This document shows, in pieces, positions 13,231 through 22,243 of a stretch of DNA of 64,000 nucleotides. Origin of the DNA: Allomesorhizobium camelthorni (GTDB lineage Bacteria > Pseudomonadota > Alphaproteobacteria > Rhizobiales > Rhizobiaceae); NCBI RefSeq assembly GCF_011045125.1, contig NZ_JAAKZF010000007.1:1-64000 (forward strand), read 5' to 3'. The translations under genes and the position numbers were made by a program. Position 1 is the stretch's first letter, and every line of letters begins with the position of its first letter. Under the pieces are notes generated by a model. The model saw only the letters and a list, made by a program, of their open reading frames with translations, had not been told where the DNA came from and made no database searches.

Positions 13231-13725
13231 GATGCCTATGTTTCCGACGCGCAGGATAGGATGGCGCGAGACCCGCCGACCGTCCCGATCCGACATTGCA
13301 GACCGGTTCCGGGTCGCACTCCGGATGCCGCCATGTCAAGCGAACCGTCTTCACGCCTGCCGCGAGTTCTGCTGCAGCGAGCATAAGTTGACCTCTTTAG
13401 AACAGTTCTAATCTATTGATTTCAAATGTTAATGTAGGAATGCTTCTTGACTTTTGCGCGTCCGAAGTCTTTATGGCGCGTGCTCGAAGAGCGTATCCCT
13501 TTGATGTCTGGGCCTTGAACCCTTTCGATTGGAGGACCTTTGTGTCTCGATTTCCCGACCCGCGCCCCTGCGCGGTCAGGCCGCAATTGAAGCGGCGCAC
13601 GCCCTCCGGTAATCCAGCCAGCCTCGCGGCAGCACTGCGCGTTTCCGCGCCCTGCCACGCGTCGCTGCATACCGTCAGACATCCAAGTCACGTGCCGCTT
13701 GCCGGCCAATCCTGAGGAGAAGACG
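13231..13725. other. 495-nt divergent control region with an Irr box
   Basis: The stretch separates the FAD oxidoreductase from the iron operon. It holds the Irr box at 13396-13412 and a TTGACTTTT-like -35 candidate near 13448. Open frames on both strands have no ribosome site or family resemblance. A leader of about 300 nt before the imelysin gene is implied if transcription starts near the box. Confidence 0.6.
13396..13412. promoter_or_regulatory. Irr box (iron control element)
   Basis: TTTAGAACAGTTCTAAT matches the Irr-box/ICE palindrome TTTAGAA-N3-TTCTAAA at all but the last base. Irr is the haem-responsive iron regulator of Rhizobiales. Its place before an imelysin-bfd-bfr-dihaem operon fits iron control. 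Confidence 0.75.
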
Positions 13726-15030
13726 ATGATGCAAGCATGGGTCACAGTGCCGCAGGGCGGCAAATTGGCGGCGATAGCCGCTACGGCGATGCTGACGGCG
13801 GCCATTTTCGTGCTGCCGGCAAAGGCCGATACCGATCCCAAGGCGGTGCTGGCCAATTATGCCGATATCGCCCAGGCGAAATACGAAGATGCGCTGGCGA
13901 CCGCCGTCAAGCTGGACGAGGCCGCCGACGCCCTGATCGCCAAGCCTTCCGCGGAAACGCTGGAGGCCGCGCGCGCCGCCTGGAAGGCAGCCCGCATCCC
14001 CTACCAGCAGACCGAGGTCTACCGCTTCGGCAATGCGATCGTGGACGAGTGGGAAGGCCGCGTGAACGCCTGGCCGCTGGACGAAGGGCTGATAGACTAT
14101 GTCGACGCAGGTTACGGCACCGAATCCGACGAGAATACGCTCTACACGGCCAACGTCATCGCCAACCCCCAGATCGAGATCAACGGGGCTGAGGTCGACG
14201 CTTCCCGGATCACGCCGGAATTCCTTGCCGGCACGCTGCAGGAAGCCGGCGGCATCGAGGCGAATGTCGCCACCGGCTACCATGCGGTCGAATTCCTGCT
14301 TTGGGGCCAGGATCTGAACGGAACTGGTCCCGGCGCGGGAACCCGCCCCTTCACCGACTACGACAGGGCGAACTGCACCGGCGGCAATTGCGAGCGGCGT
14401 GCTGAATATCTGGCGGCCGCGACCGACCTTCTGGTGGCCGACCTCGAGGAGATGGTCGCCAATTGGGGAGCTGAAGGCGCGGCGCGCAAGGCGCTGCTCG
14501 ACGGCGATCCCAAGGCCGGGATTTCCGCCATATTGACGGGCATGGGTTCGCTTTCCTACGGCGAACTCGCAGGCGAACGCATGAAGCTTGGCCTTTTGCT
14601 GCACGACCCCGAGGAGGAGCATGACTGTTTCTCCGACAATACCCATATCTCGCATCTCTACGATGCGATCGGCATCCGCGATGCCTATCTCGGAAGTTAC
14701 AAGCGCGTCGACGGAACCGTGGTCGAAGGGCCGTCGCTCTCCGCCATAGTCAAGGAAGCCGACCCAGCGCTCGACACTGAATTGACGGGCAAGCTTGACG
14801 CGACGATCGCCGCCATGGAAGCGGTGGCGAAACGAACCGAAGGCGGCGAGGCCTACGACCAGCAGATCGGAGAAGGCAATGCCGAGGGCAACGCTGTGGT
14901 GCAGGCGGCCATCGACGGGCTGATCGACCAGACCAGGTCGATCGAGCGTGCGGTCGCGGCGCTGAAGCTCGATTCGATCGCCTTCGAAGGCTCCGACAGC
15001 CTCGACGCGCCTGACAAGGTCTTCCAGTAA
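13726..15030 (+). CDS. imelysin family iron-regulated periplasmic protein (IrpA-like)
   Basis: A 434-residue exported protein. A signal peptide with a helix at about residues 20-36 is cleaved after AKA near 40. The imelysin fold follows, with the conserved GYHAVEFLLWG motif carrying His186-xx-Glu189, thought to bind metal. Imelysins (peptidase M75-like by name, not proven proteases) take part in periplasmic iron or haem handling. ATG 13726 follows GGAGAAG closely. It leads an operon with bfd, bfr, a di-haem oxidoreductase, a second imelysin and a DUF1513 protein, behind an Irr box, so iron-responsive expression is likely. Confidence 0.9.
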   Translation: MMQAWVTVPQGGKLAAIAATAMLTAAIFVLPAKADTDPKAVLANYADIAQAKYEDALATAVKLDEAADALIAKPSAETLEAARAAWKAARIPYQQTEVYRFGNAIVDEWEGRVNAWPLDEGLIDYVDAGYGTESDENTLYTANVIANPQIEINGAEVDASRITPEFLAGTLQEAGGIEANVATGYHAVEFLLWGQDLNGTGPGAGTRPFTDYDRANCTGGNCERRAEYLAAATDLLVADLEEMVANWGAEGAARKALLDGDPKAGISAILTGMGSLSYGELAGERMKLGLLLHDPEEEHDCFSDNTHISHLYDAIGIRDAYLGSYKRVDGTVVEGPSLSAIVKEADPALDTELTGKLDATIAAMEAVAKRTEGGEAYDQQIGEGNAEGNAVVQAAIDGLIDQTRSIERAVAALKLDSIAFEGSDSLDAPDKVFQ

Positions 15031-15046
15031 GCGCAAAAACCTATCA

Positions 15047-15069
15047 GGTCCGGCGCAAGCCGCCGGACC
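15047..15069 (+). repeat. stable hairpin between imelysin and bfd genes
   Basis: Nine GC-rich base pairs (15047-15055 with 15061-15069) and a five-base loop, with no T run. It may be a processing or partial attenuation site that uncouples the first gene from the rest of the operon. Confidence 0.5.
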
Positions 15070-15085
15070 ACTACCAGAGCTGATC

Positions 15086-15397
15086 ATGATTGTCTGTCAT
15101 TGCAACCTTATCACCGAAAAGGAGATCGAAGAGGCCATCATCCAGCTTCTCGAGGAGGATCCCTGGCACCTCATCGTGCCCGCCAAGGTATATCATTGGC
15201 TTCAGAAGCGCGGTCGCTGTTGCGGCTGCTTCCCAAATGTGGTGGAAACGATCATTCGGGTAACCGAGAACTACCACCTTCGTTCGGAGGCGAACGGGGC
15301 GGATGTCGTTTCACATCTGGACCGCGTCCGAGGATTGCGGACCCAATTCGGGAGCAGACGCCATGAAGGGCGAAATACAAGTCATCGAGCGGCTTAA
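15086..15397 (+). CDS. bfd: bacterioferritin-associated ferredoxin (Bfd-like)
   Basis: The N-terminal half is a Bfd-type (2Fe-2S)-binding domain: Cys4-x-Cys6 (VCHCN) and Cys45/46...Cys48 (RCCGCFP) supply the cluster ligands. Bfd docks on bacterioferritin and reduces its core so that iron is released. At 103 residues it is longer than the usual 60-75, because the frame continues past the fold and overlaps the bacterioferritin gene by 35 nt; the last 35 residues look basic and non-conserved. The ATG at 15086 has no strong ribosome site. Confidence 0.85.
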   Translation: MIVCHCNLITEKEIEEAIIQLLEEDPWHLIVPAKVYHWLQKRGRCCGCFPNVVETIIRVTENYHLRSEANGADVVSHLDRVRGLRTQFGSRRHEGRNTSHRAA

Positions 15398-15848
15398 CGA
15401 GGCGCTGTTTCTGGAGCTAGGCGCCGTCAACCAATACTGGCTTCATTACCGGCTATTGGAGGATTGGGGATTCTTCAAGCTGGCCAAGAAGGAACGCGAG
15501 GAATCCATTGAGGAGATGCATCACGCCGACAAGATCATCGAGCGTATCATCTTCCTGGAGGGCCACCCGAACCTCCAGTCGCTGGCGCCGCTGCGCATCG
15601 GCCAGAACGTCCGCGAAGTGCTCGAATCCGATCTGGCCGGCGAGTATGACGCACGAACCTCCTACAAGCGCTCGCGCGAGATCTGCCAAGAACTGGGCGA
15701 CTACGTCACCATGCAGCTTTTCGAGGACCTGCTGAAGGACGAGGAAGGCCATATTAACTTCCTCGAAACCCAGCTCCAACTGCTCGCCAGCATCGGCGAG
15801 GAACGTTACGGCCTGCTCAACGCGGCTTCGGCGGAAGACGCCGAATAG
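15363..15848 (+). CDS. bfr: bacterioferritin
   Basis: A 161-residue ferritin-like protein forming a 24-mer iron store in the cytoplasm. All di-iron ferroxidase ligands are present: Glu18, Glu51, His54, Glu94, Glu127 and His130, and Met52, the haem ligand at the subunit interface, is also conserved. The ATG at 15363 has GGGAG upstream and lies inside the 3' end of bfd, so the two are translated together. The pairing with Bfd gives a storage and release module within the Irr-box operon. Confidence 0.95.
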   Translation: MKGEIQVIERLNEALFLELGAVNQYWLHYRLLEDWGFFKLAKKEREESIEEMHHADKIIERIIFLEGHPNLQSLAPLRIGQNVREVLESDLAGEYDARTSYKRSREICQELGDYVTMQLFEDLLKDEEGHINFLETQLQLLASIGEERYGLLNAASAEDAE

Positions 15849-15856
15849 GTCATGCG

Positions 15857-17407
15857 ATGCGGCGCGCCATAAACCTGACGCGCCGCGTTCGCATTGGGTT
15901 GGCCGTAGCCGCGGCGCTGGCTGCGCTATCGGGTGTCGCCGTCTCGTCCGAGCCCGATGCGCTTCCGTCCGTTCGCGACGATTTGACTGAAAAAGATCTC
16001 GCCCGTGTCAGGGCGATAACCGAACCGACTGCGGATTTCTCCAAGACTGAAGATTTCGAGCCGATGCCGGGGGGTGCCGCGACCTCGCGCAAACGCGTCA
16101 ACCACGACGCGTTTTCTCATCCCTCGGCCAATCTAAGCTTCGAGGAGCAGGGCACGTTCAAGCTCGGCAACGGGCTATTTCGCAAGCTATGGGTATCTTC
16201 GCCGTCTTCCACGCAGGCGTCCGACGGGCTCGGGCCGCTGTTCAATGCGCGCGCCTGCCAGAGCTGCCATCTCAAGGATGGCCGCGGCCATCCTCCCGAA
16301 GGCAATGCCGACGCGACCTCAATGTTCCTGCGGCTCGCCCGCGCCGCCGAAACCGCTGAGGAGAAGACGATGCTGGCGCGGAAGGCCGCGCTCAACTTTC
16401 CCGATCCCGTCTATGGCGGGCAGCTGCAGGATCTCGCCGTTCCGGGCCTTGCCGCCGAAGGCAGGATGAAAATCGCCTACGAGGAGACGCCGGTCATGCT
16501 TGACGACGGGAGCGTCGTTTCGCTGCGCAAGCCGAGCTATTCGGTCAGCGACCTGTCGCTCGGCCCGCTGCGTCCCGCAACGACACTGTCGCCGCGGGTG
16601 ACGCCGCCGATGATCGGGCTCGGTCTGGTCGAGCAGATCCACCCGGCCGACATTCTCGCCAAGTCCGACCCGGAAGATAGCGACGGTGACGGCATTTCGG
16701 GAAAGGCGTCGATCGTGCGCGACGCAGCGAGCGGCGAACCGACGCTCGGCCGGTTCGGCTGGAAGGCGTCCACGCCGTCGATCCGCCAGCAGTCGGCCGA
16801 AGCCTTCGCCGGCGACATTGGCATCTCGACGCCGGATGTGCCGCACCATTGGGGCGATTGCAGCGATGCGCAGAAAGACTGCCTTGCGTTGCCGAACGGC
16901 GTGCAGGAACGCCTCGGTGAAACCGAAGCGCCCAATCCGGTGCTCGACCTCGTCACCTTCTATTCGCAGAATCTCGCAGTGCCGGCGCGGCGCGACGTCG
17001 GAAAGCCGGAAGTGCTTGCCGGCAAGAAGGTTTTTTACCAGTTCGGCTGCGCCTCCTGCCACACGCCTAAATTCGTGACGCGGCGCGACGCGCCCAACAA
17101 GGCGCATGCCTTCCAGCTGATATGGCCTTATTCCGACTTCCTGCTGCACGACATGGGCGAAGGCTTGGCCGACGGCCAGAGCGTCGGCGACGCCGGCGGC
17201 AGCGAATGGCGCACGCCGCCGCTCTGGGGAATCGGGCTTACCGAGCAGGTCAGCGGCCACACCTTTTTCCTGCATGACGGGCGCGCGCGCAATCTGACCG
17301 AGGCGATCCTCTGGCACGGCGGCGAGGCGCAGGCCGCCCGCGACGGCTTCGCCGCTTTGCCCAAAGCTGATCGCGATGCGCTTGCAAAATTCCTGGAGTC
17401 GCTGTGA
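15857..17407 (+). CDS. di-haem oxidoreductase (predicted thiol oxidoreductase/peroxidase-like)
   Basis: A 516-residue exported c-type cytochrome. It has an N-terminal signal peptide (about residues 1-30) and two CxxCH haem sites, at 134-138 (CQSCH) and 398-402 (CASCH), matching the di-haem oxidoreductase family COG3488. Related proteins are predicted periplasmic redox enzymes of unknown substrate, and they sit beside imelysins and DUF1513 proteins in many genomes. Here it begins 8 nt after bfr and overlaps the next gene by a base, so it is firmly in the operon. A role in oxidising or reducing periplasmic iron is inference. Confidence 0.85.
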   Translation: MRRAINLTRRVRIGLAVAAALAALSGVAVSSEPDALPSVRDDLTEKDLARVRAITEPTADFSKTEDFEPMPGGAATSRKRVNHDAFSHPSANLSFEEQGTFKLGNGLFRKLWVSSPSSTQASDGLGPLFNARACQSCHLKDGRGHPPEGNADATSMFLRLARAAETAEEKTMLARKAALNFPDPVYGGQLQDLAVPGLAAEGRMKIAYEETPVMLDDGSVVSLRKPSYSVSDLSLGPLRPATTLSPRVTPPMIGLGLVEQIHPADILAKSDPEDSDGDGISGKASIVRDAASGEPTLGRFGWKASTPSIRQQSAEAFAGDIGISTPDVPHHWGDCSDAQKDCLALPNGVQERLGETEAPNPVLDLVTFYSQNLAVPARRDVGKPEVLAGKKVFYQFGCASCHTPKFVTRRDAPNKAHAFQLIWPYSDFLLHDMGEGLADGQSVGDAGGSEWRTPPLWGIGLTEQVSGHTFFLHDGRARNLTEAILWHGGEAQAARDGFAALPKADRDALAKFLESL

Positions 17408-18471
17408 TGCGATCCTTGCTGCTCTTCCTCATAGCGATGGCGATCGCCTTTGCATCTCCGGCCAGGGCCGAAAACCAGGTTATAGCCGCTGCAGTATCGG
17501 GCTTCGTGAAGCCGGCCTATGGCGCGTTCCAGACCGCGTCGGCCGAACTCAGCGACGACATGGACGCGCTATGCGCCGAACCGTCGCCGGACAGGCTCGC
17601 GGCGGCGCGGGAAGCTTTCGCGAGCCTCGTCACCGCGTGGTCGGAAGCCGAAATCATCCGCTTCGGCCCGGTGATGGAGGAGAACCGGCTGGAGCGCATC
17701 CTTTTCTGGCCGGACCGCAAGAGCACTGGCCTGAAGCAGGTGCAGCGGGCGCTTGCGGAGAAGGATGCGACCGCCACTGACCCCGCGACGCTCAAGAGCA
17801 AGAGTGTCGCCATGCAGGGGTTGGGCGCGCTCGAATTCATCCTTTTCGGCACGGGTTCGGAGAGATTGGCCGAGCCGGGCGAAGACTACCGATGCGCCTA
17901 TGGACGCGCGATTGTATCTAATGTCCAGGGAATAGCCTCGGCCGTTGTTGCTGGCTGGCAGGACCCCGCCGGCATTTCGGCGCAATGGGCCAATCCCGGT
18001 GCGGACAATCCGCTCTTCCGCACCGACGAAGAAGCGGTCACCGAACTGTTCGACATCTTCATTCATGGTCTTGAAATGGTGCGCGACGTGCGCATCAACG
18101 GCTTTCTTGGCGAGGAAGCCGACGGCGACCGGCCGAAGCAGGCAATCTTCTGGCGATCCGGTGCAACGACGGGCTCCATTACGGCGAACTTGCGCGGCAT
18201 GCGAAAGCTGTTCGAGGCGAGCCAACTTGCGGGATTGCTGCCACCGGATTCAGCCTGGATCGCGGATTCGATCGGCTTCGAATTCGACAATGCCGAGAGC
18301 GCTCTGGAAGCTGCGGACGGGCCGGTTGCGGAAATACTCGCCGACGCGGCGCGACGGGGGAAGCTGGCCTATGCGCGCCTCGTAACCTCCAGCCTGTCGG
18401 AGCTTTTCGGCGTCAGGCTCGCGGGCGCGCTCGGCCTGACCGCCGGCTTCTCGTCGCTCGACGGAGACTGA
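17407..18471 (+). CDS. imelysin-like periplasmic protein lacking the motif histidine
   Basis: A 354-residue exported protein (signal peptide residues 1-22, cleaved near ARA-E) of the imelysin-like family COG3489. The motif that reads GYHAVEFLLWG in the first imelysin reads GLGALEFILFG here, so the metal-binding His is replaced and the Glu kept. The ATG overlaps the upstream stop codon; a GTG one codon earlier would overlap by four bases. Its position between the di-haem protein and a DUF1513 protein is the conserved arrangement of these families. It may act as a partner or scaffold rather than an iron-binding subunit. Confidence 0.8.
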   Translation: MRSLLLFLIAMAIAFASPARAENQVIAAAVSGFVKPAYGAFQTASAELSDDMDALCAEPSPDRLAAAREAFASLVTAWSEAEIIRFGPVMEENRLERILFWPDRKSTGLKQVQRALAEKDATATDPATLKSKSVAMQGLGALEFILFGTGSERLAEPGEDYRCAYGRAIVSNVQGIASAVVAGWQDPAGISAQWANPGADNPLFRTDEEAVTELFDIFIHGLEMVRDVRINGFLGEEADGDRPKQAIFWRSGATTGSITANLRGMRKLFEASQLAGLLPPDSAWIADSIGFEFDNAESALEAADGPVAEILADAARRGKLAYARLVTSSLSELFGVRLAGALGLTAGFSSLDGD

Positions 18472-18473
18472 GC

Positions 18474-19571
18474 GTGCGCACGCCGCTCATCGACCGCCGG
18501 GAGCTCCTGAAGGCCGCGGGCGCAGGTTTCTTCGCAGCCCTGACCGGCCGCGCACTCGCCGAAACAATGCAGGCGGATGCCGTGTTCGCCACCGCCTACC
18601 AACGGCGCGACGGCAGCTACGGCGCTGCGATATTGTCCGAAGCGGGCGCAGTCCTGCATCGGATCGACTTGCCCGACCGGGGGCACGACGTGACCTTCGA
18701 CCCGGTGTCGCGACGCTCGGTGGTGTTCGCCCGCAAGCCGGGCACCTTCGCAATGGTCTTCGACCATACCGGCGGAAAAGAGCCCGTGACCATCGCCAGC
18801 ATCGGCGGCCGGCACTTCTTCGGCCATGGCGTGTTCTCCCGCGACGGCCGGCTGCTCTACGCCACCGAGAACGATTTCGACAATGCGGCAGGCATGATCG
18901 GCGTCTATGACGCCAGCGCAGATTTCCGGCGGCTGGAGGAATTCCCCACCCATGGGGTTGGACCGCACGAACTGCTGCTGCTCGGCGATGGCCGAACACT
19001 GGCGGTTGCCAATGGCGGTATCGAGACGCACCCGGATTTCGGCCGCGCCAAGCTGAACCTTTCGACCATGAGACCGTCGCTGGTCTTCATCGACCGGCTC
19101 TCGGGCGATCTCATCGAACGCCACGAACTGCAGCCCGAACTGCACCAGTTGTCGATCCGCCACATGGCCGTCGACCGGAGCGGCGCTGTCTGGTTCGGCT
19201 GCCAGCACGAGGGACCCGCTAGCGAGCGGCCGGCGCTGGTCGGGCGCGCCAGGCCCGGCGAAAGCTTTGGGCTGATCGATATGCCGCAAGACGTGCTCGG
19301 CGGCTTGCGCAATTATGTAGGCTCGGTCGCCGCCAATACCAAGGCCGGCATGATCGCAGTGTCGTCGCCGCAGGGGAACGCGCTGGTGATCATCGAAACG
19401 GCTGGCGGGCGCATCGTTTCGACGAGCCGGCTCACAGAGGTTTGTGGGGTCGCGCCCGACGGGAGGGGATTTCTCGCCACGACCGGCGCGGGCGAGATCC
19501 TCGGTCCCGAGGGCGGCTTGATTGCGACCGAGGAATACGTCTGGGACAACCACCTGTCCCGGATCGGGTGA
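18474..19571 (+). CDS. DUF1513 Tat-exported beta-propeller-like protein
   Basis: A 365-residue protein starting with GTG, two bases after the upstream stop. The N-terminus DRRELLKAAGAGFFAALTG resembles a twin-arginine export signal (Arg9-Arg10 here). The rest has repeated short beta segments typical of WD40/propeller-like DUF1513 (COG3490) proteins. It closes the iron operon. Function unknown; Tat export would suit a protein that folds with a cofactor before crossing the membrane. Confidence 0.8.
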   Translation: MRTPLIDRRELLKAAGAGFFAALTGRALAETMQADAVFATAYQRRDGSYGAAILSEAGAVLHRIDLPDRGHDVTFDPVSRRSVVFARKPGTFAMVFDHTGGKEPVTIASIGGRHFFGHGVFSRDGRLLYATENDFDNAAGMIGVYDASADFRRLEEFPTHGVGPHELLLLGDGRTLAVANGGIETHPDFGRAKLNLSTMRPSLVFIDRLSGDLIERHELQPELHQLSIRHMAVDRSGAVWFGCQHEGPASERPALVGRARPGESFGLIDMPQDVLGGLRNYVGSVAANTKAGMIAVSSPQGNALVIIETAGGRIVSTSRLTEVCGVAPDGRGFLATTGAGEILGPEGGLIATEEYVWDNHLSRIG

Positions 19572-19626
19572 GGTGCGAGCGCAGCGAGCCTCGAAGGACG
19601 CACTCTCTACCCCAAAATGGCGAGCG

Positions 19627-20256
19627 TCATACCGTGCCGGACACGTCCGAATGGGCGATGGCCTTGCGGACGATGGCCACAAAGCGCTCACCGGCGATCT
19701 CGCGCGGGCCGCTATTGTCGATCGAAACCACGCCCGGCCCGGAAAGCTCGACCGCGGCCGCGCGCGCCAGCCTCGCCAGCACTTCACCACGCGATTCGCG
19801 CCCTCGCGAGGCAAGCCGTTCGGCCAGGATTTCGGGGCGAGCGGTGATTTCGACCACCGCCACGTTGGCGTAGCGTTCCCGCAGGACCGGAATAGCGCTG
19901 CGCGAACCGTTGGCGATCGCCACGCGGCCATTGGCGATGGCGTCGTCGACGCTGGCCGGGATGCCGTATTTCAGCCCATGCGCCTCCCAGGTCAACGCGA
20001 ACGCGCCCGACGCCTCGGCCTCATCGAATGCGGCGTCGGCCAGCGTGTCGTGGATCTCGCTCGAGCCGTCGCAGGGGCGGGTGATGACGCGGCGCACAAA
20101 ATCGACGCCCTCATCCGCCGATAGCCGATCTGCCGCATAACCGATCACGGTGTCCTTGCCGGCGCCGCTCGGGCCGACCACGGCGATGAAGACGCCATTG
20201 CGGATCGGGAATTCGGCGCGCGCCTGCTCGCGCTCGATGAGCGCGGACGCCATCAT
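19627..20256 (-). CDS. phnN: ribose 1,5-bisphosphokinase PhnN
   Basis: A 209-residue guanylate-kinase-like enzyme with Walker A GPSGAGKD (residues 28-35) and the RRVITRPCDG segment of PhnN. It phosphorylates ribose 1,5-bisphosphate to PRPP, the last step of C-P lyase phosphonate breakdown. It overlaps the end of phnM by four bases. It is the last gene of this short operon and is convergent with the DUF1513 gene. Confidence 0.9.
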   Translation of the reverse strand: MMASALIEREQARAEFPIRNGVFIAVVGPSGAGKDTVIGYAADRLSADEGVDFVRRVITRPCDGSSEIHDTLADAAFDEAEASGAFALTWEAHGLKYGIPASVDDAIANGRVAIANGSRSAIPVLRERYANVAVVEITARPEILAERLASRGRESRGEVLARLARAAAVELSGPGVVSIDNSGPREIAGERFVAIVRKAIAHSDVSGTV

Positions 20257-21392
20257 GCGACGCGGCGTCCTTCGCGCCAGACTGTGCGAACGACAGGCAC
20301 ATGCTCGTCGACACGCACCCGCACCAGATCGGCGCGGCGGCCGGCTTCGATGGCGCCGCGATCGGAGAGGCCGACGGCCTCGGCCGGGGTTTTCGAGACC
20401 ATGGCGACTGCTTGCGGCAGCGAAATCGCATCGACGACTTCGCCGAGGAAGAAGGCCGACTGGATCAGGCTGAACGGGATGTAGTCCGACGACAATATGT
20501 CGAGCAGGCCGTTCTCGGCGAGCGACCGGGCCGAGACATTGCCCGAATGCGAGCCGCCGCGCATGACGTTGGGCGCCCCCATAAGGACGCCGAGCCCGGC
20601 ATCCTTGGACGCCTTGGCTGCCTCGGCCGTGGTCGGGAACTCGGCGACCTTGATGCCCTGCGTCACCGCCTCGTCGACATGGGCGACCGTCGCGTCGTCG
20701 TGGCTGGCGAGAACGATACCGCGCGCCTGGCAGGCGGCAGCGATGGCGCTGCGGTTAGCGGGTGAATTCAGTGCCGATTCCGCCATCCGCCTTTCGCAGA
20801 ATTCGCGAAACTGCTCTTCGTTCATCTTCAGCTTGCCCATATAGTAGATTGCATAGGCTTCGAGCCGGGCAAACTGGCGCTGTCCGGGCGCATGGTCCAT
20901 CAGCGACGCCAGCCTGACGCGGCTATCGCCGTCGAAATAGGCAAAACCCTCCAGGCAATCCGGCGCCGACACTTCGCAGCGCAGGTGAATGAAATGATCG
21001 GCGCGCAGCCGGCCCTGCCGGGAGCTGTCTTCGATGGCGTCGGCCAACTTGCGCATGTCCTCGATCGCGAGTTCGCCATCCTGGTCCATGCCGACACGCA
21101 GCGCGTCGAACACAGTGGTTATACCGGCGGTCGCCACTTGCGCGTCATGGGCCAAAACCGCGGCGATCGGATTCCAGCGCACCTTCGGGCGCGGCGCGTA
21201 ATGGCCTTCGAGGTGATCGGTGTGAAGCTCGACCAGCCCGGGAATGACGAAGTCGCCCTCCATATCCTCACCGGTCCGGGTCGCGCCCGGGGCGATGTCG
21301 ACGATCTTGCCGTTGCGCATAAGAAGCGAGCCGTCGATGACCTCGTCGGCAAGGACGATGCGCGCATTGGTCAGGATGGTTTCGGAACTCAT
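20253..21392 (-). CDS. phnM: alpha-D-ribose 1-methylphosphonate 5-triphosphate diphosphatase PhnM
   Basis: A 379-residue amidohydrolase-fold enzyme with the metal site HTDHLEGH near residue 58, cleaving pyrophosphate from the 5-triphosphate intermediate in the C-P lyase pathway. ATG 21392 (MSSETILTNARIVLADE) is the family start; the longer frame to 21485 overlaps the upstream gene. Spacing to that gene is one base and it overlaps phnN, so the three are one transcript. No phnG-L genes lie in the window. Confidence 0.92.
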   Translation of the reverse strand: MSSETILTNARIVLADEVIDGSLLMRNGKIVDIAPGATRTGEDMEGDFVIPGLVELHTDHLEGHYAPRPKVRWNPIAAVLAHDAQVATAGITTVFDALRVGMDQDGELAIEDMRKLADAIEDSSRQGRLRADHFIHLRCEVSAPDCLEGFAYFDGDSRVRLASLMDHAPGQRQFARLEAYAIYYMGKLKMNEEQFREFCERRMAESALNSPANRSAIAAACQARGIVLASHDDATVAHVDEAVTQGIKVAEFPTTAEAAKASKDAGLGVLMGAPNVMRGGSHSGNVSARSLAENGLLDILSSDYIPFSLIQSAFFLGEVVDAISLPQAVAMVSKTPAEAVGLSDRGAIEAGRRADLVRVRVDEHVPVVRTVWREGRRVA

Positions 21393-21393
21393 G

Positions 21394-22101
21394 TCAGGCA
21401 GTCTTTCTGTCACGCCGGTCGCCGAGCGCATGGTAGGATAGCACAGTGAACGGCGCGCCGGCTTCACGTTCCACGAAAAGGGCAAGGCCGTCGATCGCGA
21501 CCGGTCTCGCGAGGGCGGCTCCGAACACCTCTTCGATCGCGGCGCGGATGCGTGCGCTCTCTACCGCGCCGACGCGGCCGGTCAGCGTCATGTGGAAGCG
21601 GAACGCGTCGAATACGTAGGGATAACCCCACTGGCAGAGGTTGCGGAACTCGACAGGACTCAGCGCGTCGGGGTTGCGGCGCTCCATGTCCGCCTCGCTC
21701 AACGGCGCACGGAAGCGGTCGAAGCCGGTGACGACGTCGTCGGCGAAACGCTGCAGGCCGGGATTTCCGTCGCCAGTAACCAGGGCGAAAAAGCCGTCCA
21801 TCTGCTTGATTACGAGGCGCGGGATGACCACGGGCTCGGTTCGTTGAGTAAAGGCCGACATGGCGCGTTCGAGGCCGGCTTCAGTCTCGCCCGCGGCGAG
21901 GCCGAACGGCGCCTTCAGCGTCGCGTGGAAGCCGTAGCGGCGGGCTGAGGCGGTGTGAAAGGCGATCTCGGCTGGCGACAGAATGGTGCTCGCCGGCGGT
22001 TCGGTCGCAGCGCCGGTGAACGGATCGCGGCCGAGCCAGCTTGCGGCGAGCCGCGTGAGCGGATCGTCCTTATCAGGTGTGAAATAGATCGCGTAACGCA
22101 T
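21394..22101 (-). CDS. DUF1045 phosphonate-metabolism protein
   Basis: A 235-residue protein of the DUF1045 family, whose members lie in phn operons. It has 2H-phosphoesterase-like HxT motifs (YGFHATLKAPF near residue 57 and FRFHMTLTG near 172), suggesting cyclic phosphodiester chemistry on a ribose intermediate. ATG 22101 starts MRYAIYFTP, the family N-terminus. It directly precedes phnM. Confidence 0.85.
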   Translation of the reverse strand: MRYAIYFTPDKDDPLTRLAASWLGRDPFTGAATEPPASTILSPAEIAFHTASARRYGFHATLKAPFGLAAGETEAGLERAMSAFTQRTEPVVIPRLVIKQMDGFFALVTGDGNPGLQRFADDVVTGFDRFRAPLSEADMERRNPDALSPVEFRNLCQWGYPYVFDAFRFHMTLTGRVGAVESARIRAAIEEVFGAALARPVAIDGLALFVEREAGAPFTVLSYHALGDRRDRKTA

Positions 22102-22243
22102 CGAAATTCCTTCGCCAGCCTCGATGCCATAGGCGATTTGTATGACGGATTGACGAAGCAGGGCAGATTTCGGCTGATAGCAGATGCCCCCTGCAAAGTC
22201 ATTAGCCGGTGCCGCAAAGTGGGCTGCCGGAGACCTGCCGAGT

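Noticed and set aside
13675-15087. 470-codon open frame on the minus strand opposite the first imelysin gene
   Set aside because: It is the antisense shadow of a GC-rich gene with clear signal peptide and imelysin motifs; the translation is Arg/Gly/Asp-rich and matches no family.
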